From contig WELB01000068.1 in assembly GCA_009602725.1 (NCBI GenBank), positions 548,574 to 595,679 of the forward strand: a DNA stretch of 47,106 nt, in the 5' to 3' direction. Both the position numbers and the translations under genes were made by a program. The DNA is from Spirogloea muscicola (lineage: Eukaryota; Streptophyta; Zygnematophyceae; Spirogloeales; Spirogloeaceae). Positions within the stretch are counted from its first letter, which is position 1; each line of letters starts with the position of its first letter. The notes under the pieces are model-generated. The model had not been told where the DNA came from and ran no database searches. It worked only from the letters and a program-made list of their open reading frames with translations. Shown piece after piece: positions 11,595-22,115 of this stretch.

Positions 11595-12350
11595 CATTCA
11601 ACATCAGCCCCGAGGCATATCGGACGCTTCTCCAATTGTTGCGAGGCCTGCCCCCGACCTGAGGCCCTGAGGTTGTGGGCGTCCATGATCTCAAAGGGAC
11701 GCCCTGGCGGACCTCATGCGCGACGCCGGCTACCGCGCCATTGTGGAAGTGAGCAATATAATGCCCATCACCAGGATTTCCCAGGGACGCCATCATCGGC
11801 CCACCCTGGAAATTGTGGGTGTACAACCGGGCGGAGGCCCACAAGCCTTGGTTGATGCGGTGGTGACGGAGGCATACAAGAGTTCAGCATCGACGCACAT
11901 TGCTGGCCACGCAGTGGGAGGTGCTGAGCAGAGAAAGCTCCGACACTACTCTGACTACCCCCGCAGCGATCACCTCCTACCGGCGGCAATTGACACTTTC
12001 GGCTGCATGGGCCCTCGCTTCCATACCCTGCTGGAGAATATTGCAAGTTTGGGATATGCTCAACGTGATGTCTTCCAGCTTCAGATGGGCATGCCGGCAG
12101 CCTACTTGTCATTCTTGCGACGTCGAGTGTCAGCTTGTCCGCAGGCGCTCAGGCTCATGCGTTGCATCAGAAAGCTGGTCGAGCCTTAGCTGGTAGCTCA
12201 AGAGCTTGTCGATTGCCGTCCGGTGTTCGGGCACCACTTAGCGACCTCTTATGTGCTGACTCGTGCTTACTGAGCGGGTCAGCTTAGCAACAGGTGACGT
12301 ACATTTGCCGATGTGCTTGCCTTTGTACGTGGCCACACAGGCCCTCCATC
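11595..12350 (+). mobile_element. LINE subfamily C 3' fragment
   Basis: The frame 11716-12189 encodes the nuclease C-terminal region (DAGYRAIVEVSNIMPITRI, then DYPRSDHLLPAAIDTFG). After a frameshift near 12185 the reading ends YVLTRAY-stop at about 12272, the family terminus. The following UTR (12273-12350) is shared with 8041-8147 and 17571-17740. The ancestor lay upstream: the knuckle is already missing. Confidence 0.75.
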
Positions 12351-12565
12351 TCCTAATGCACACTCATCTTCCCTGACACGGGGGTTCTAGGTGCGCCCTG
12401 TTGGCCCAGCCTGAGGCTGCTCTCTGTATGCACCTGGCTGGCTTTCACAGTCGCTCGTTTGAATCATCGGCAGCCGCGTCCCTTCCGCACTCCGTCTGCA
12501 TGCTCTCGGCTGGCCCGCACAGCCCGCGCAGCCGCCCGTGGACCTCCGCCAGCGGCCGGCCAGCC
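12351..12565 (+). other. Spacer upstream of SENP8-like gene, with degenerate hairpin module
   Basis: No gene seen. Carries CTGGCTGGCTTTCACAG (about 12430-12447), a decayed copy of the LINE 3' hairpin. GC content rises sharply towards the gene start at 12566. Confidence 0.5.
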
Positions 12566-13791
12566 ATGCGCGACGACGGCGTGGTGGCCAGCGCGGGCGA
12601 CGCCGCCGTGCGCGCGCGANCGTGGCTCAACGACGCCCTGCTCGCCCTCTTCCTCCAGCGCCTCCAGCTGCGCGCCGCCGCCCCCGCCGCGCTCCTCGTC
12701 GCGCCCGCCGTCGCCGCCTGGCTGCGCCTTTGCCGCGACGCCTCCGACCTCCGCGCCGCTGCCTCCGAGCTCCACCTCCCGCGCCGCGACGTGCGCGCCC
12801 GACGCCCCACCCAGCCCGCGCCCGGGTCTCGCCATCAGCCTGTTGTGCCTTGCTCAGCGCCGCCTGCCCGAGCATGTCCTGAGCTTCCGTTCTGTGCACG
12901 CTGAAGGAAGCTCACCGCATCCGCAGCTGGTGCTCTTCCCTGTGAACGACAACGATGCACCGGATGTTCCTGAAGGAGGCACGCACTGGAGCTTGCTCAT
13001 GTACTACAGGTGAGCAGGTGTGCATTACTGTACGGCCTTTATTGCAACAAAATCAATGGTTGCCCACAGAAAGGGCAGTAGCAGAGCGCCTGCGTAGCTT
13101 GGCAGGGTTGCTGTGGCACACCGTTAAGTCAGTCCTTGCACCATGTCTGCATGTTTGCATGCTGCACTCGAGCACTTGCAGGCTCCGCTTTGCTCACTCG
13201 CGTGCAGCATATTGTTGTCCTGAGCAGACTAGACGGGGCTTTCACGCACTTGGATAGCCTTGACAATGCCAATCGACTGCCTGCGCAAGCCCTGGTCGAC
13301 GTCATCGCACCGTTTCTGGGTGAGGTGTTGGTGGGCTACAAGCACATGGCAAGGTGCCTTAGTCTGTGAGCAACACTCTCCTCGTGTGCTGGACATCAAG
13401 TTATGGATCAGCACTTGTGGCAAGGCCTCCCCAAGTAGTGGATCAGCACTTGTGGCAAGGCCTCCCCTCGACTCATGTTGCAAACCTAGTCCCTTTTTAT
13501 GCAGCCCCACAAAACTCACGAATCTACCCTTTGACCCTGCTCCCGGCAGGTGTTCCACAGACCAAGAGGTTGTGTGTCCCTGACTTCACTCCGCAGCAAT
13601 GCAATGGGTACGAATGTGGAGACTTTGTGCTTGCGATGGCTGAGGCGATTGTGACAGCTCACAGTAGCGGTCAACATCCACTGTCCACATTGAAGACCAG
13701 TAATTTCAGAGGCCGTGTTAGCAACCTTAGAGAGGACTTCTACCAGCTCGTGCAGGAGCTTCATGAAGAGAGAGCGAAACGTGTTGAATAG
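12566..13791 (+). CDS. SENP8: NEDD8-specific cysteine protease (Ulp1/C48 family), SENP8/DEN1-like
   Basis: Predicted to cleave NEDD8 precursors and NEDD8-cullin conjugates. Four exons with closing phases: 12566-12790, 12927-13009, 13228-13319, 13550-13791, giving 213 residues, close to the usual length of about 212. Exon 1 has the WLND substrate-entry motif. Exon 2 has NDND and GGTHWSLLMYY with the catalytic His. Exon 3 has FTHLDSLDN with the catalytic Asp. Exon 4 has the oxyanion Gln and catalytic Cys in QQCNGYECGDF. One N (12620) falls in the codon just before WLND. The start is the only upstream Met in a GC-rich first exon and is less certain than the rest. LINE families such as NeSL also carry Ulp1 domains, but this gene has spliced exons and no RT in frame, so it is a host gene. 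Confidence 0.9.
13404..13467 (+). repeat. 29-bp direct repeat in SENP8-like intron 3
   Basis: The unit starting tggatcagcacttgtgg is present at 13404-13432 and again at 13439-13467, period 35. It is a simple local tandem duplication inside the intron with no coding effect seen. Confidence 0.85.
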
Positions 13792-14139
13792 CCTGGCACA
13801 AACGTTAGTTGCCAGGTGCAGGCAAAGGGCGTGCCAAGCAGGAGAGCTGCACCTCATTTTTGGAGGTACAATGTACATATTTATGAGGTATATTATCCTG
13901 AGCTGCACTCCAATGCAGGCAAGTATCTGGTCCTGACTCTGCTGATCAGAAAGGTCCAGCAATCTATGCTGGTATACCTTCCTCAATGACAGAACAAGCC
14001 CTGCGCGTGTGACAGAGGCAATTGGCAAGTGGCGGTACTTTATATAAGAATTAACCACCAGTTGCCAATGATGAAAGAGGACTCCACCCGGTCTGCATGA
14101 CGAGGCTGCGCGAGTGTTTGACCAGAAAGGGGACCTGTC
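13792..14139. other. Convergent 3' intergenic region
   Basis: Between the SENP8-like stop (13791, +) and the CBP20 stop (14140, -). No coding signal. It must hold both 3' UTRs and poly(A) sites, which I could not place. Confidence 0.6.
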
Positions 14140-16063
14140 TCAGGAGTTGCCGCCCGCCTCGTCGTCTGACTCATTGTCTCGTTCCCGGAATCGTGGATTC
14201 TTCTCCTGCACATGCATCAGATGCCTGCCTGAAGAAGCAAGCATGACAGGCATGTACTGCAGATGCAACAATTTGGGGGACACGTAATCCACGCCAGGGG
14301 ACACAAACGCCCTGTTTGACTGACAAGAGACTCATGCATTGTCTCACTGGTGCTGCCCCAGTGTCAACAGGCTTCTGCAGAGCAGCTTCTCGTTGCACAT
14401 CGTCCTCACGATGCCTTCGTTGTCGTTTGGGACCTGTTGACATGGAAGTAACCCCAGAAGTCTTAGCATGCTACTACATTGCTTTCGCAGTGCCAAGCAG
14501 CAATAGTGCCAAGCAGCAAATGTGGATGATTGGCTTGACCTCTTTGACCCGGGTGACCACTGTAGCCACCTGTGCCTTGTCTCCCACTATCTACACACCC
14601 AGTTGCATCACCGATCATGAGAATACCGGTACGGCAGCCACATGCTAGCCAGCAGTGCAAAGACTTCCTTAAGAGCACAGGAGGTGCTGCCTAGAAGGTT
14701 GTGACAAGGAGCTAGTGGTCAATCACTCTCATACTGCAGAAGCCTCAGTAGGTACTTGCGAATACGAATCGAGGGTAGTGGAGCAAGATGAAAGAGACAT
14801 GTACGTCAAGACAGTGATGCTTACAAGGAATCTGCTGAGGGAAAGAGGCATAAGGAGCCATCAATGCATTCTGCAAAGGGTCAAACGGGTACAGTGGCTG
14901 AACTGCCAGCTCTTTCTGTACCAACTTGCCGTAACCTCCCCTGCGTGTCCATCTTGCCAAGTCAAGGAGATAAGAGATATTGCACACAGATGAGGAGACA
15001 GGCGGGAAATCCAGCAAGTGAAGGTGGGACAATGCAGCTCCCTTCAGTTGACAAAGTAGGCTGAAGTCAATCTGAACAACACAAAGAGGATGAAAAGCAG
15101 CACAGTGGAGAGGATATCTGGGTCGTAGTCAGTCCTGTACTCATCGCGGACCTGGCCGTTGCCCAGCAAATCAAACAACAAGCCGCCAAGCAGCTTAGCT
15201 CAGGCTCCCCCTGACGCTGCCTTACGGGCACACCAGCCTGGAGGATGCGCCTGCTCCTTTGAGAGAGGGCAAGGTGCAGACCCTGTACATCTGAAGCATT
15301 TGAAGCAGTCCTGACCCTGGATAGGTCAAACTTGGGCATTTGCGCATTTGCTAAGGAGCTCAAGTAGCTCAGAAGCAGATCCAACATCCATGAAAATCCG
15401 GCTGGGACGGGCTTGGTGACTGCAGCAGGGCGTACCTGCCCTCCATGGCGACCCCTGCCCCATTGTCGGCCATCCTCGAAGCCCCAGTCGAAGTCCACGC
15501 GGATGGGGCGGTCATCCAGAATCGTGCCGCTGATGTACTTGACTGCGTCCTCAGTGTCCTCTCGAGAGTAGTACCTGGCGAGGCACCGAACGGCGGCTCG
15601 GCCCATAAGCAAGAGGGCTGAGCTTGACAGGTGCTGATCCCCTCGCACGGTCGTGGGTAGCGGCAGAGTGCATTGCCTCTGGCAGGGGCCGGGGAGGCCC
15701 AGTGGCTCACCGGACGAAGCAGAAGCCGCAGGGCGTCATGGAGTTCTTGTCCAGGCCCATGATGATGCGCCGGATCTCCCCAGTGCGCGAGAACACCTCG
15801 TACACCTGCTCCTCCGTGGTGTAGAAGGACAGGTTCCCGACGTACACCGTCGTGGACGCGCGCAGCGCCGCCTCGAACGCCGCCTGGTCGCCGTGGAAGT
15901 GGCGGTCCTTGTACGCAGAGATGGGCTCCCGCGCCTGCCCGCCCCGGCTGGCCTGCCGCACTCAGCACGCCGCCGTCGAGCAGGGCTAGGCGGTGGCCCG
16001 CACTCTCCCGGTGCGCAGCGAAATCAGGATGCAGGTGGCGGGGACCTTGAAGAGGCGCGCCAT
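14140..16063 (-). CDS. CBP20: Nuclear cap-binding protein subunit 2 (CBP20)
   Basis: Small subunit of the nuclear cap-binding complex, which binds the m7G cap of nascent RNA polymerase II transcripts. Seven exons with closing phases: 16063-16046, 15934-15711, 15574-15436, 15151-15118, 14944-14825, 14433-14348, 14205-14140, total 228 residues. It starts MARLFK as in plants. The RRM shows [19 protein letters not shown] (RNP2) and CGFCFVRYYS (RNP1), followed by the cap-pocket segment [18 protein letters not shown] and [12 protein letters not shown]. The C-terminus is basic then acidic ([11 protein letters not shown] ... [14 protein letters not shown]), as in plant CBP20 tails. Intron 4 (14945-15117) has AT-AC ends, the others GT-AG. 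Exons 5-7 are less conserved, but phase and charge pattern support them. Confidence 0.93.
14945..15117 (-). other. AT-AC (U12-type) intron 4 of CBP20
   Basis: The 173-bp intron begins ATATCCTC, close to the U12 5' splice-site consensus. It contains TCCTTGAC, a match to the U12 branch-point consensus, about 17 nt from its end, and finishes ...GGACAC. Splicing there gives ...DYDP-G-RGGYGK, exactly the conserved CBP20 reading. No GT-AG pair in the region gives that reading. It was read directly from sequence; use of the minor spliceosome is inferred. Confidence 0.88.
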
Positions 16064-16319
16064 GGCGGCCCGTCGGCGACGACGGCGGGCACACGGCGGT
16101 GGCGGCGGCGGCGGCGGCGAAGGCGGCGGTGGAGGCGGCGGCCCNGGCGACGGCGCTGCGGAGGCGGAGACAGCGGCGGCGGCAGTGCGGCGCGGAGGCG
16201 AGCGCCAGTGGGGCGTTGTGGGCAGATGGTTGCGCCGCACGGCGAGCCTTCCCAAGCCTTTCCACACTACGCCCCTCTCGCTCGCCGCCAATGGGCTGGC
16301 CATCATTAAGGCCCCCGTC
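16064..16319. promoter_or_regulatory. GC-rich 5' region of CBP20
   Basis: Strongly GC-rich with (GCG)n-like repeats and one N (16145). Frames here are low-complexity shadows. It probably holds the CBP20 5' UTR and promoter; no defined motif could be assigned. Confidence 0.5.
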
Positions 16320-17290
16320 GGCACGCCAGCTCACGTAGAGAGAGGGTCTGTGATGAACACCTTTGTCCTCCTGGGGGAAGGCGCGCGGTGCGCATGAAAT
16401 TTCAAGGGAGGCCAATTCTGGCCTTACAAATGTCCCTTTAACTGGGTAATGAGCTAGCTAAGGGGGACACTAATAACCCCGAGTGAGCACATGCATATCA
16501 GACAAGCTATACTGAGGCGCCAAACCACCACCACGGAAGCCATTAGCCTTGGCTAATGCACGACCAGCACGCTGGTGTATCGCGAGTGCCTGGGAGCGCC
16601 GCAGACTCAATGATAGCCGCATTCTATAGCATGCAACGATGGCTTGCGGGACGCTAGAATGCCCTAAGCTACCCGCCCGACTACGTCGACGGGCATCGAC
16701 ATGCAGTGCCAGGCAATGGAGGAGGGAAGACCACTTCGTTCCGTAGCCGCCATACATGTCCATGGCGCATGGGAAGAAGTGGTCGACCCGGGGGTGGTCA
16801 TTATAGTGCCTCTCCTTCTTCCTCTCCGCATGATGTGTCGCCCAACCTGGCACAGTCGGTGTGGGTGCCCCTGGTTGGAATGCGTCGATGAGAACGACGA
16901 CGAGGAGAAGACGAGGCCCACCACTCCGCCACCACATCCAGACGCCTGACGTAAGGCCTGCCACGCTTCTGGAGTACCGGCATGATGCCCGGCACCTCCA
17001 TGGCCGCATGATAACCTGCCTCGCGCACCAAGCCATACATAGCGTCTCTGAGAAAGTTGTGGGAGGCATTACGTTCACTTCCCTCAAAACATCGAAGCAT
17101 ATGAGCTGCCAGAGAGATCTAATCCGCCGAACGATGGCCACATTCACACTGTCGAATTCCAGCCAAACAAAGTGGAGGGAGGCCGAGATGGTGGTGGACA
17201 GCCGTCCGGAAGAGGTCGTCGGCGAGCCGGAGGTATTTGTTAATCGGCAAAGCGTTGAGCCACTCTGACGCCCACGGAGAGCTGATGGAG
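16320..17290 (-). mobile_element. LINE subfamily B copy with 3' UTR
   Basis: Minus-strand frame 17321-16470 (several upstream frameshifts) ends in SLSDMHVLTRGY-stop. It contains DHFFPCAMDMYGGYGTKWSS and SVPQAIVACYRMRLSLSL, shared with the copies at 10.2 and 31.3 kb. The 3' UTR (about 16470-16365) has GCTCATTACCCAGTTAA, GGACATTTGTAAGGC, GGCCTCCCTTGAAATTTCAT and GCGCACCGCGCGCCTTC in order. The UTR end sits about 300 bp upstream of the CBP20 start codon. Confidence 0.82.
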
Positions 17291-17570
17291 TGGAGACGAG
17301 AGAGCCCAATCCTTTGTTCATTCTTTTCTGGGCTGGCTTTTTCCAGCCCCTATCCTCAATGGGCGAGCCCTTCTCTCAATCCTCCTCCCTTCCTCCCCTT
17401 TCCCCTTGGGACTGCGCAGCTTGGGCTGGCGATCCCTCACCCGCTCTCTCTTTCTCACCCGCTACGTCGGCCAACGGGCAGGCTACTTGCAGCTCCAGTG
17501 GACATGGTGGCGAGCTGTACAAGAAAGAAGAGCTTCTCTAAAGGATGAGGTGTGCATTGAGTGATGGAGG
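17291..17570 (+). repeat. LINE 3' hairpin module and pyrimidine-rich tail
   Basis: GGGCTGGCTTTTTCCAGCCCC (17330-17350) followed by TATCCTCAATGGGCGAGCCC and a pyrimidine-rich stretch. Detached copy of the module found across this window. No coding capacity seen. Confidence 0.7.
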
Positions 17571-17740
17571 GCCTAAGTGGCCAATTACCAAGGCAAAGCA
17601 CATCGACAGATGGTTCATCACCTGCTGCTAAGCTGACCCGCTCAGTAACCACGAGTCAGCACGTAGAGGTCGCTAACTGGTGCCCAACTTCGGGACGGCA
17701 GTTGACAAGCGCTATTGCACCAGCTATAGCTCGATCAGCT
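17571..17740 (-). repeat. LINE subfamily C terminal codons and 3' UTR
   Basis: Antisense match to 12230-12350, including the terminal ACTCGTGGTTACTGAGCGGG segment and the downstream GATGTGCTTTGCCTTGGTA-type stretch. The rest of the element is gone. Confidence 0.7.
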
Positions 17741-19283
17741 TCTTAAGAGGGGGCCAGCCAACAAAGGTTGGACAAGTCAAGATATTGGACACCTCCCTCC
17801 TGCAAACTCTGGCTTCCATGTCATACCAACCGTCAATACTCTCACCTTAATCGTTCTGCAGGCATCCCTTCCCATATGCATAGGCAGCAATAATTGTCGT
17901 TCATTGGAGCAAACACTGCAGCCTTCCTGGGCTGCTGGCACAAGGTGGCCTCCCTGCTGCCCACGCGCTTCCCTTTCCTCTCTGGCCCCATAGCGGACGT
18001 TGTGAAAGGCTCCCTACTGATTAAGCGCAACTGCACATTCACAACTCGACAGAATGCTCCTTCACCCCTTTGACCTCTCCTCACCCCTTTCTCCTCCCTT
18101 GCCCAAGCGTCTGACGAAGGGGCACAGGCGTCAACTGCAGCTCGTGGCTGCAATTGCTGACGCTTGCCGCAGGACGTCGAGGAGGATGACGAAGATAGAG
18201 AACAGTCCAAGGATTGCTTTGGCAAGACTCTCCCTCGCCACTCCTGGCGCTGCTGATTGGGGCACTACGCGCGTTGTTCCCAATGCCTTCAGTATTGGCC
18301 CCGAGCCTTATGGACTCTCCTTGTAAATGGGGCCTTCGGGTGGCAATGACTGGACCTTCTTTCAGCGCACTCTTGCTCAGCATGGCAAAAACTGCTGCCA
18401 TGAGAAGCATGAGGAGCACCAATGCTTTCGTTCACCGAGCTCCTTGCTTAGTTCGTCAAAAGCTTGTCGTCACCTTTGCACTGATATTTAGTCTCGAGGA
18501 AACGTCAGTCTTTGCCTGTGCAATCTGCACGCTGGCCAAGGCTCTCATTATGATACCTGCTTCTGCAAGTATATCAATGTCTGCCGTCAGCCTGTCCACC
18601 CCTTGGCTGCTGACCAAGGGCTAGACGAAAGGCGCATGGTAGGCATGAAATGGAAGGAAGGCTAAACTGAGCCTTACAAAGTCCTGCGAACGGGGCAAAG
18701 GCTACTGATTATCTGCATATGATGGTCATCTTTTGCCAATGAGCCCCTTGACTGGTGCTGCCTGCCCGGTTCTGAATGTTCTTTCTCGAGAGTGGACTCT
18801 CTTAGCCACTGTCCTGGCCCTCCCTGGCGGACATTCCTTGTGTCATCCGGTGATCCTCATATCGGACTGGACACCTCAGCCAATGGCCTTGCCCTCCTTG
18901 GCCGACCTCCCTAATATTACCTGGCGATCCTCGTAAGCAAAGTAGGCTTTGTCGTCTCTTAGCTGTTGTCAGCTTGCTTGATTGTGCCAAGAGCCCGTCT
19001 GGAGCCACCCGCCCCCTACTCCTGCAATCAGGCTCCTGCAGATCAACCTTGACTGATTTTGATTCGTGTGTGAACACCGGGTGCATCTCCCAACCAACCA
19101 ATCACGCCTGAGCAACTAACCAGCCACACTGCTGCCCGCTCCCGTTCTGTCGCTTGGCAGACGCAATTCGCATGCAAGCAAGTCTGCAATTGCTCGTCGC
19201 ATGCACGCTTCATCAAGGCGCATGCAAAGCTCTCGTCCTTGGCAGATGCACCACAACGACTGAGAGCAAGCACAAGCTCCCCC
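17741..19283. other. Unassigned region with two possible exons and a LINE UTR scrap
   Basis: No gene recognised. On the minus strand a coding-like segment at about 18625-18474 reads LTADIDILAEAGIIMRALAS and ends at a plausible donor. A hydrophobic stretch follows (VLLMLLMAAVFAML, about 18420-18375), so a membrane-anchored protein is possible. On the plus strand an acidic segment (DVEEDDEDREQSKD, from about 18176 after a good acceptor) competes for the same DNA. 18625-18720 holds a decayed subfamily B UTR (-). I could not build a consistent gene. Confidence 0.3.
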
Positions 19284-21638
19284 TCAGTATTCGAACCATT
19301 TGGCCGTGCTCAAGTGCACACCCAAAGCCAGGCCCTGCAACACAGTGCCATTGCAGAGGGCATCAGCCGGGCAGATTGCTTGCATCGACACAAACACCTC
19401 AGCTTAACAAGAGCCTCGGGCAACCAGAGAAAGGCACCATGACATGCTCAAGTTGCAACTGTGACAATGATGCAATTGCTGCCCTAGCACAGGAGCTCCA
19501 AAGGCTGATGTCTCTCACTTTGGCTGCCAAGCTGGACTTCTTCGGCCTGCCCGTGAGGCGTTGATGGGTGATGGCCATCCAGTCCTCCACTATTTCTGCC
19601 TTGGTCAGCGGCACGACAAGAGGCCTCAGAGCCACAGCAGGCTCGTCCTCGTGCTCTCCTGCTGTCAATGCTCTAGCATTTCTTGCTGCCACTCTCTTGG
19701 ACCTGACCACCATCAATGACAAGCCTGGAGTTCCACTGCCACCTCGACCCCGGCGCCTTCTCCTGCAAGCACTCAAACTCAAATGCAATGCCTTAAGAGA
19801 TGCCCTGGCATGCTAGGGTTGCCTAGGAGGTTGCCTGCGAGCATCGAACAGCTGCACAGCTTCAGCACAAATTGTTCACAAGTGCAGTCAGTAAATGCAT
19901 GAGCTGTTGCTAGTTGGGATGCGGGAGAATATTTGCAAGAAAGGTTTGCAACATGTTTGCTCTCTGCTCTCGGGTGCTTGTCAGTTGCTCCCCACCTTGT
20001 AAACGGCTTCTCATCATCATCATCGACAGCTTCTCCGACTCGCTCAGGACCTAGCTTGCCAGACCGGCCCCTTCCGAGGTAAGGTCTCTTTGGAGCCGGC
20101 ACGTGCTGATTGTGGGGCGACCTCTGGTGCCTCATACCTCGAACAGGCTGCTCAGACACACAAGGACAACTCATATTGGATGACGTTCACTACGCATTGG
20201 TAAGCCCAAAGGTTCGAGGAACATCACTCAAACGTCTCATAATGAATAGCCCTGTTTGGTCCAGGCACCTGTTCCCGCCTCGACTTGGCTTCTTCGTCCT
20301 CCGTATGCCGTTTGCTGACCTGCCGCTTGCCCCGGGATCCCAGCTTCTGGATGCCGCTTTTGCCTCGTTTGCTGTCGCTGCTACAGACAAGTGATAGACT
20401 CAAGACATCACAAATTGGCATCCAAGACTGACTTGCGGGGCCACAAGCTCCGGTCATGTCCCTACAACCTGCCATGAGCACTTGGCAGAGCATAGACCCC
20501 TGCCAGTAAGACTCAAGAAGCTGTCATTGAATATGAGCAGAGGCAGCACCTGGAAGCCTCTTGCTCTCGATCCCCGAGCGCCCACTCTCCAACCAGGAAG
20601 TCCGCGTGCTTCTGCGGGAAGTTGAGCCTTCTTGCCCGCCCTGCCGTCTTCACTCTCTCCGCTAAGCGGCTTCCAAGGGCCCCTTCGTAAGTCCCCTCTC
20701 CCTTGGTGCTCCGCCTTGTCCGTTGTGCGAGCTCGGCACCATGGAGATCTGGCTCTCTCCTCGCTCTGCCCTGGACCTCGAGGAAGCCGTTGGCACAACT
20801 CGGTGCCTCAGCCCCATTCCCGTCTGCAGTGAAGTCACGGAGACTGTGGTCTGGCCCTGCTTGCTGCGAAGCACTCGGCCTCCCATCCGTGAGGTCCGTG
20901 GCTTTCCTCTTGGCATCCACGTACTTCATCTTCTTGACGCAGCCGTCCTGCAGGTGCGCACTCTTGGGGGCTGCCCCGTTGCGCGGTAGGGGCACTGGGC
21001 TCCCGCTCTCCCCAGGAGAGCCTCTGCGAGCGCGCGGCAGGCAGAGGGTGAGGGAAGAGAGACTGGCAGGCGTGCGGGAGCCGAGTGACGAGCTGCACGA
21101 CCACCCGGCAGTGCACACTCGTCGTGCGTGCGCAGCGCCAGCAGCGGGCTTCTCGGGAGGCGAGAGCCGCTGCCTCACCCAGGCTGCGACCCTCCGTCGG
21201 CTTCCCGGCTGCCCCGCCTGCCACGGGCCATGTCCGCCCCCTTGAGCCCCTCCAGAATGCTGATCGCATCGGCCCTCCGGCCGTGGGTGACCCGGTTGCT
21301 GCTCGCGCAGGGCAGAGATGGCGGAGCTGGTGTCAGCAGAGGAGGTGGAAGCGAGCACGCCGTGCCTCATTGTCACCCGAGTGCGCTTGTCGTCACACCA
21401 GGGTCGTTCGCCGCGCTCGGCAGCAGCCGCGCTGCGGGGCTCACCTCAGAAGCTCCTGCTGCCACTCGTCGAACTTCTCCGTGCGCGTCGCCCTCCGCTT
21501 CCGCGTGTTGGGACGCTGCCACCAGGCGAGAGAGAGAGAGAGTGGGACCTCGGGCTCCCGAGGGGCAGGCGGCGGGGGGCGCGTCGGCGGCGCGCGACGC
21601 GGCAGGGGCCGGGCGCGGCGATCACCTCGGCGCAGGCG
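19284..21638 (-). CDS. DUF1639-domain protein A (partial, N-terminus in gap)
   Basis: Unknown function; DUF1639 is best known from plants. Exons read with consistent phase: 21515-21445, 21298-21179 (likely), 20947-20550, 20377-20269, 20147-19996, 19762-19519, 19334-19284. The signature is in the sixth: PLTKAEIVEDWMAITHQR then GRPKKSSLAAK, and the last exon ends GLALGVHLSTAKWFEY-stop. The middle is highly charged and probably disordered (for example KRHTEDEEAKSRREQ and VDDDDEKPFTR). The first exon seen carries TEKFDEWQQELL. The link between the second and third exons is unresolved, and further 5' exon sequence must lie in or beyond the gap at 21639. The basic, low-complexity make-up suggests a nuclear protein, but that is inference. 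It is divergent from paralogue B. Confidence 0.75.
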
Positions 21639-22076
21639 NNNNNNNNNNNNNNNNNNNNNNNNNNNNNNNNNNNNNNNNNNNNNNNNNNNNNNNNNNNNNN
21701 NNNNNNNNNNNNNNNNNNNNNNNNNNNNNNNNNNNNNNNNNNNNNNNNNNNNNNNNNNNNNNNNNNNNNNNNNNNNNNNNNNNNNNNNNNNNNNNNNNNN
21801 NNNNNNNNNNNNNNNNNNNNNNNNNNNNNNNNNNNNNNNNNNNNNNNNNNNNNNNNNNNNNNNNNNNNNNNNNNNNNNNNNNNNNNNNNNNNNNNNNNNN
21901 NNNNNNNNNNNNNNNNNNNNNNNNNNNNNNNNNNNNNNNNNNNNNNNNNNNNNNNNNNNNNNNNNNNNNNNNNNNNNNNNNNNNNNNNNNNNNNNNNNNN
22001 NNNNNNNNNNNNNNNNNNNNNNNNNNNNNNNNNNNNNNNNNNNNNNNNNNNNNNNNNNNNNNNNNNNNNNNNNNNN
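21639..22076. other. Assembly gap (438 N)
   Basis: Run of N between the two divergent DUF1639 genes. It is flanked by extremely GC-rich DNA and a (CCG)n run on the right. Open frames crossing it are artefacts. Confidence 0.99.
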
Positions 22077-22077
22077 C

Positions 22078-22109
<32 letters not shown>

Positions 22110-22115
22110 CCACGC
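22077..22115 (+). repeat. (CCG)n microsatellite at gap edge
   Basis: About 35 bases of nearly pure CCG/GCC units directly after the gap. In the frame of paralogue B they encode poly-alanine. They probably caused the gap. Confidence 0.85.

Noticed and set aside
12566-13791. Ulp1-type protease as part of a NeSL-like LINE
   Set aside because: It is spliced into four phased exons, matches the NEDD8 protease in length and motif, and has no RT in frame.
17842-18225. 127-residue minus-strand open frame as a gene
   Set aside because: No family resemblance, Ser-rich shadow, and a better acidic exon candidate on the opposite strand.
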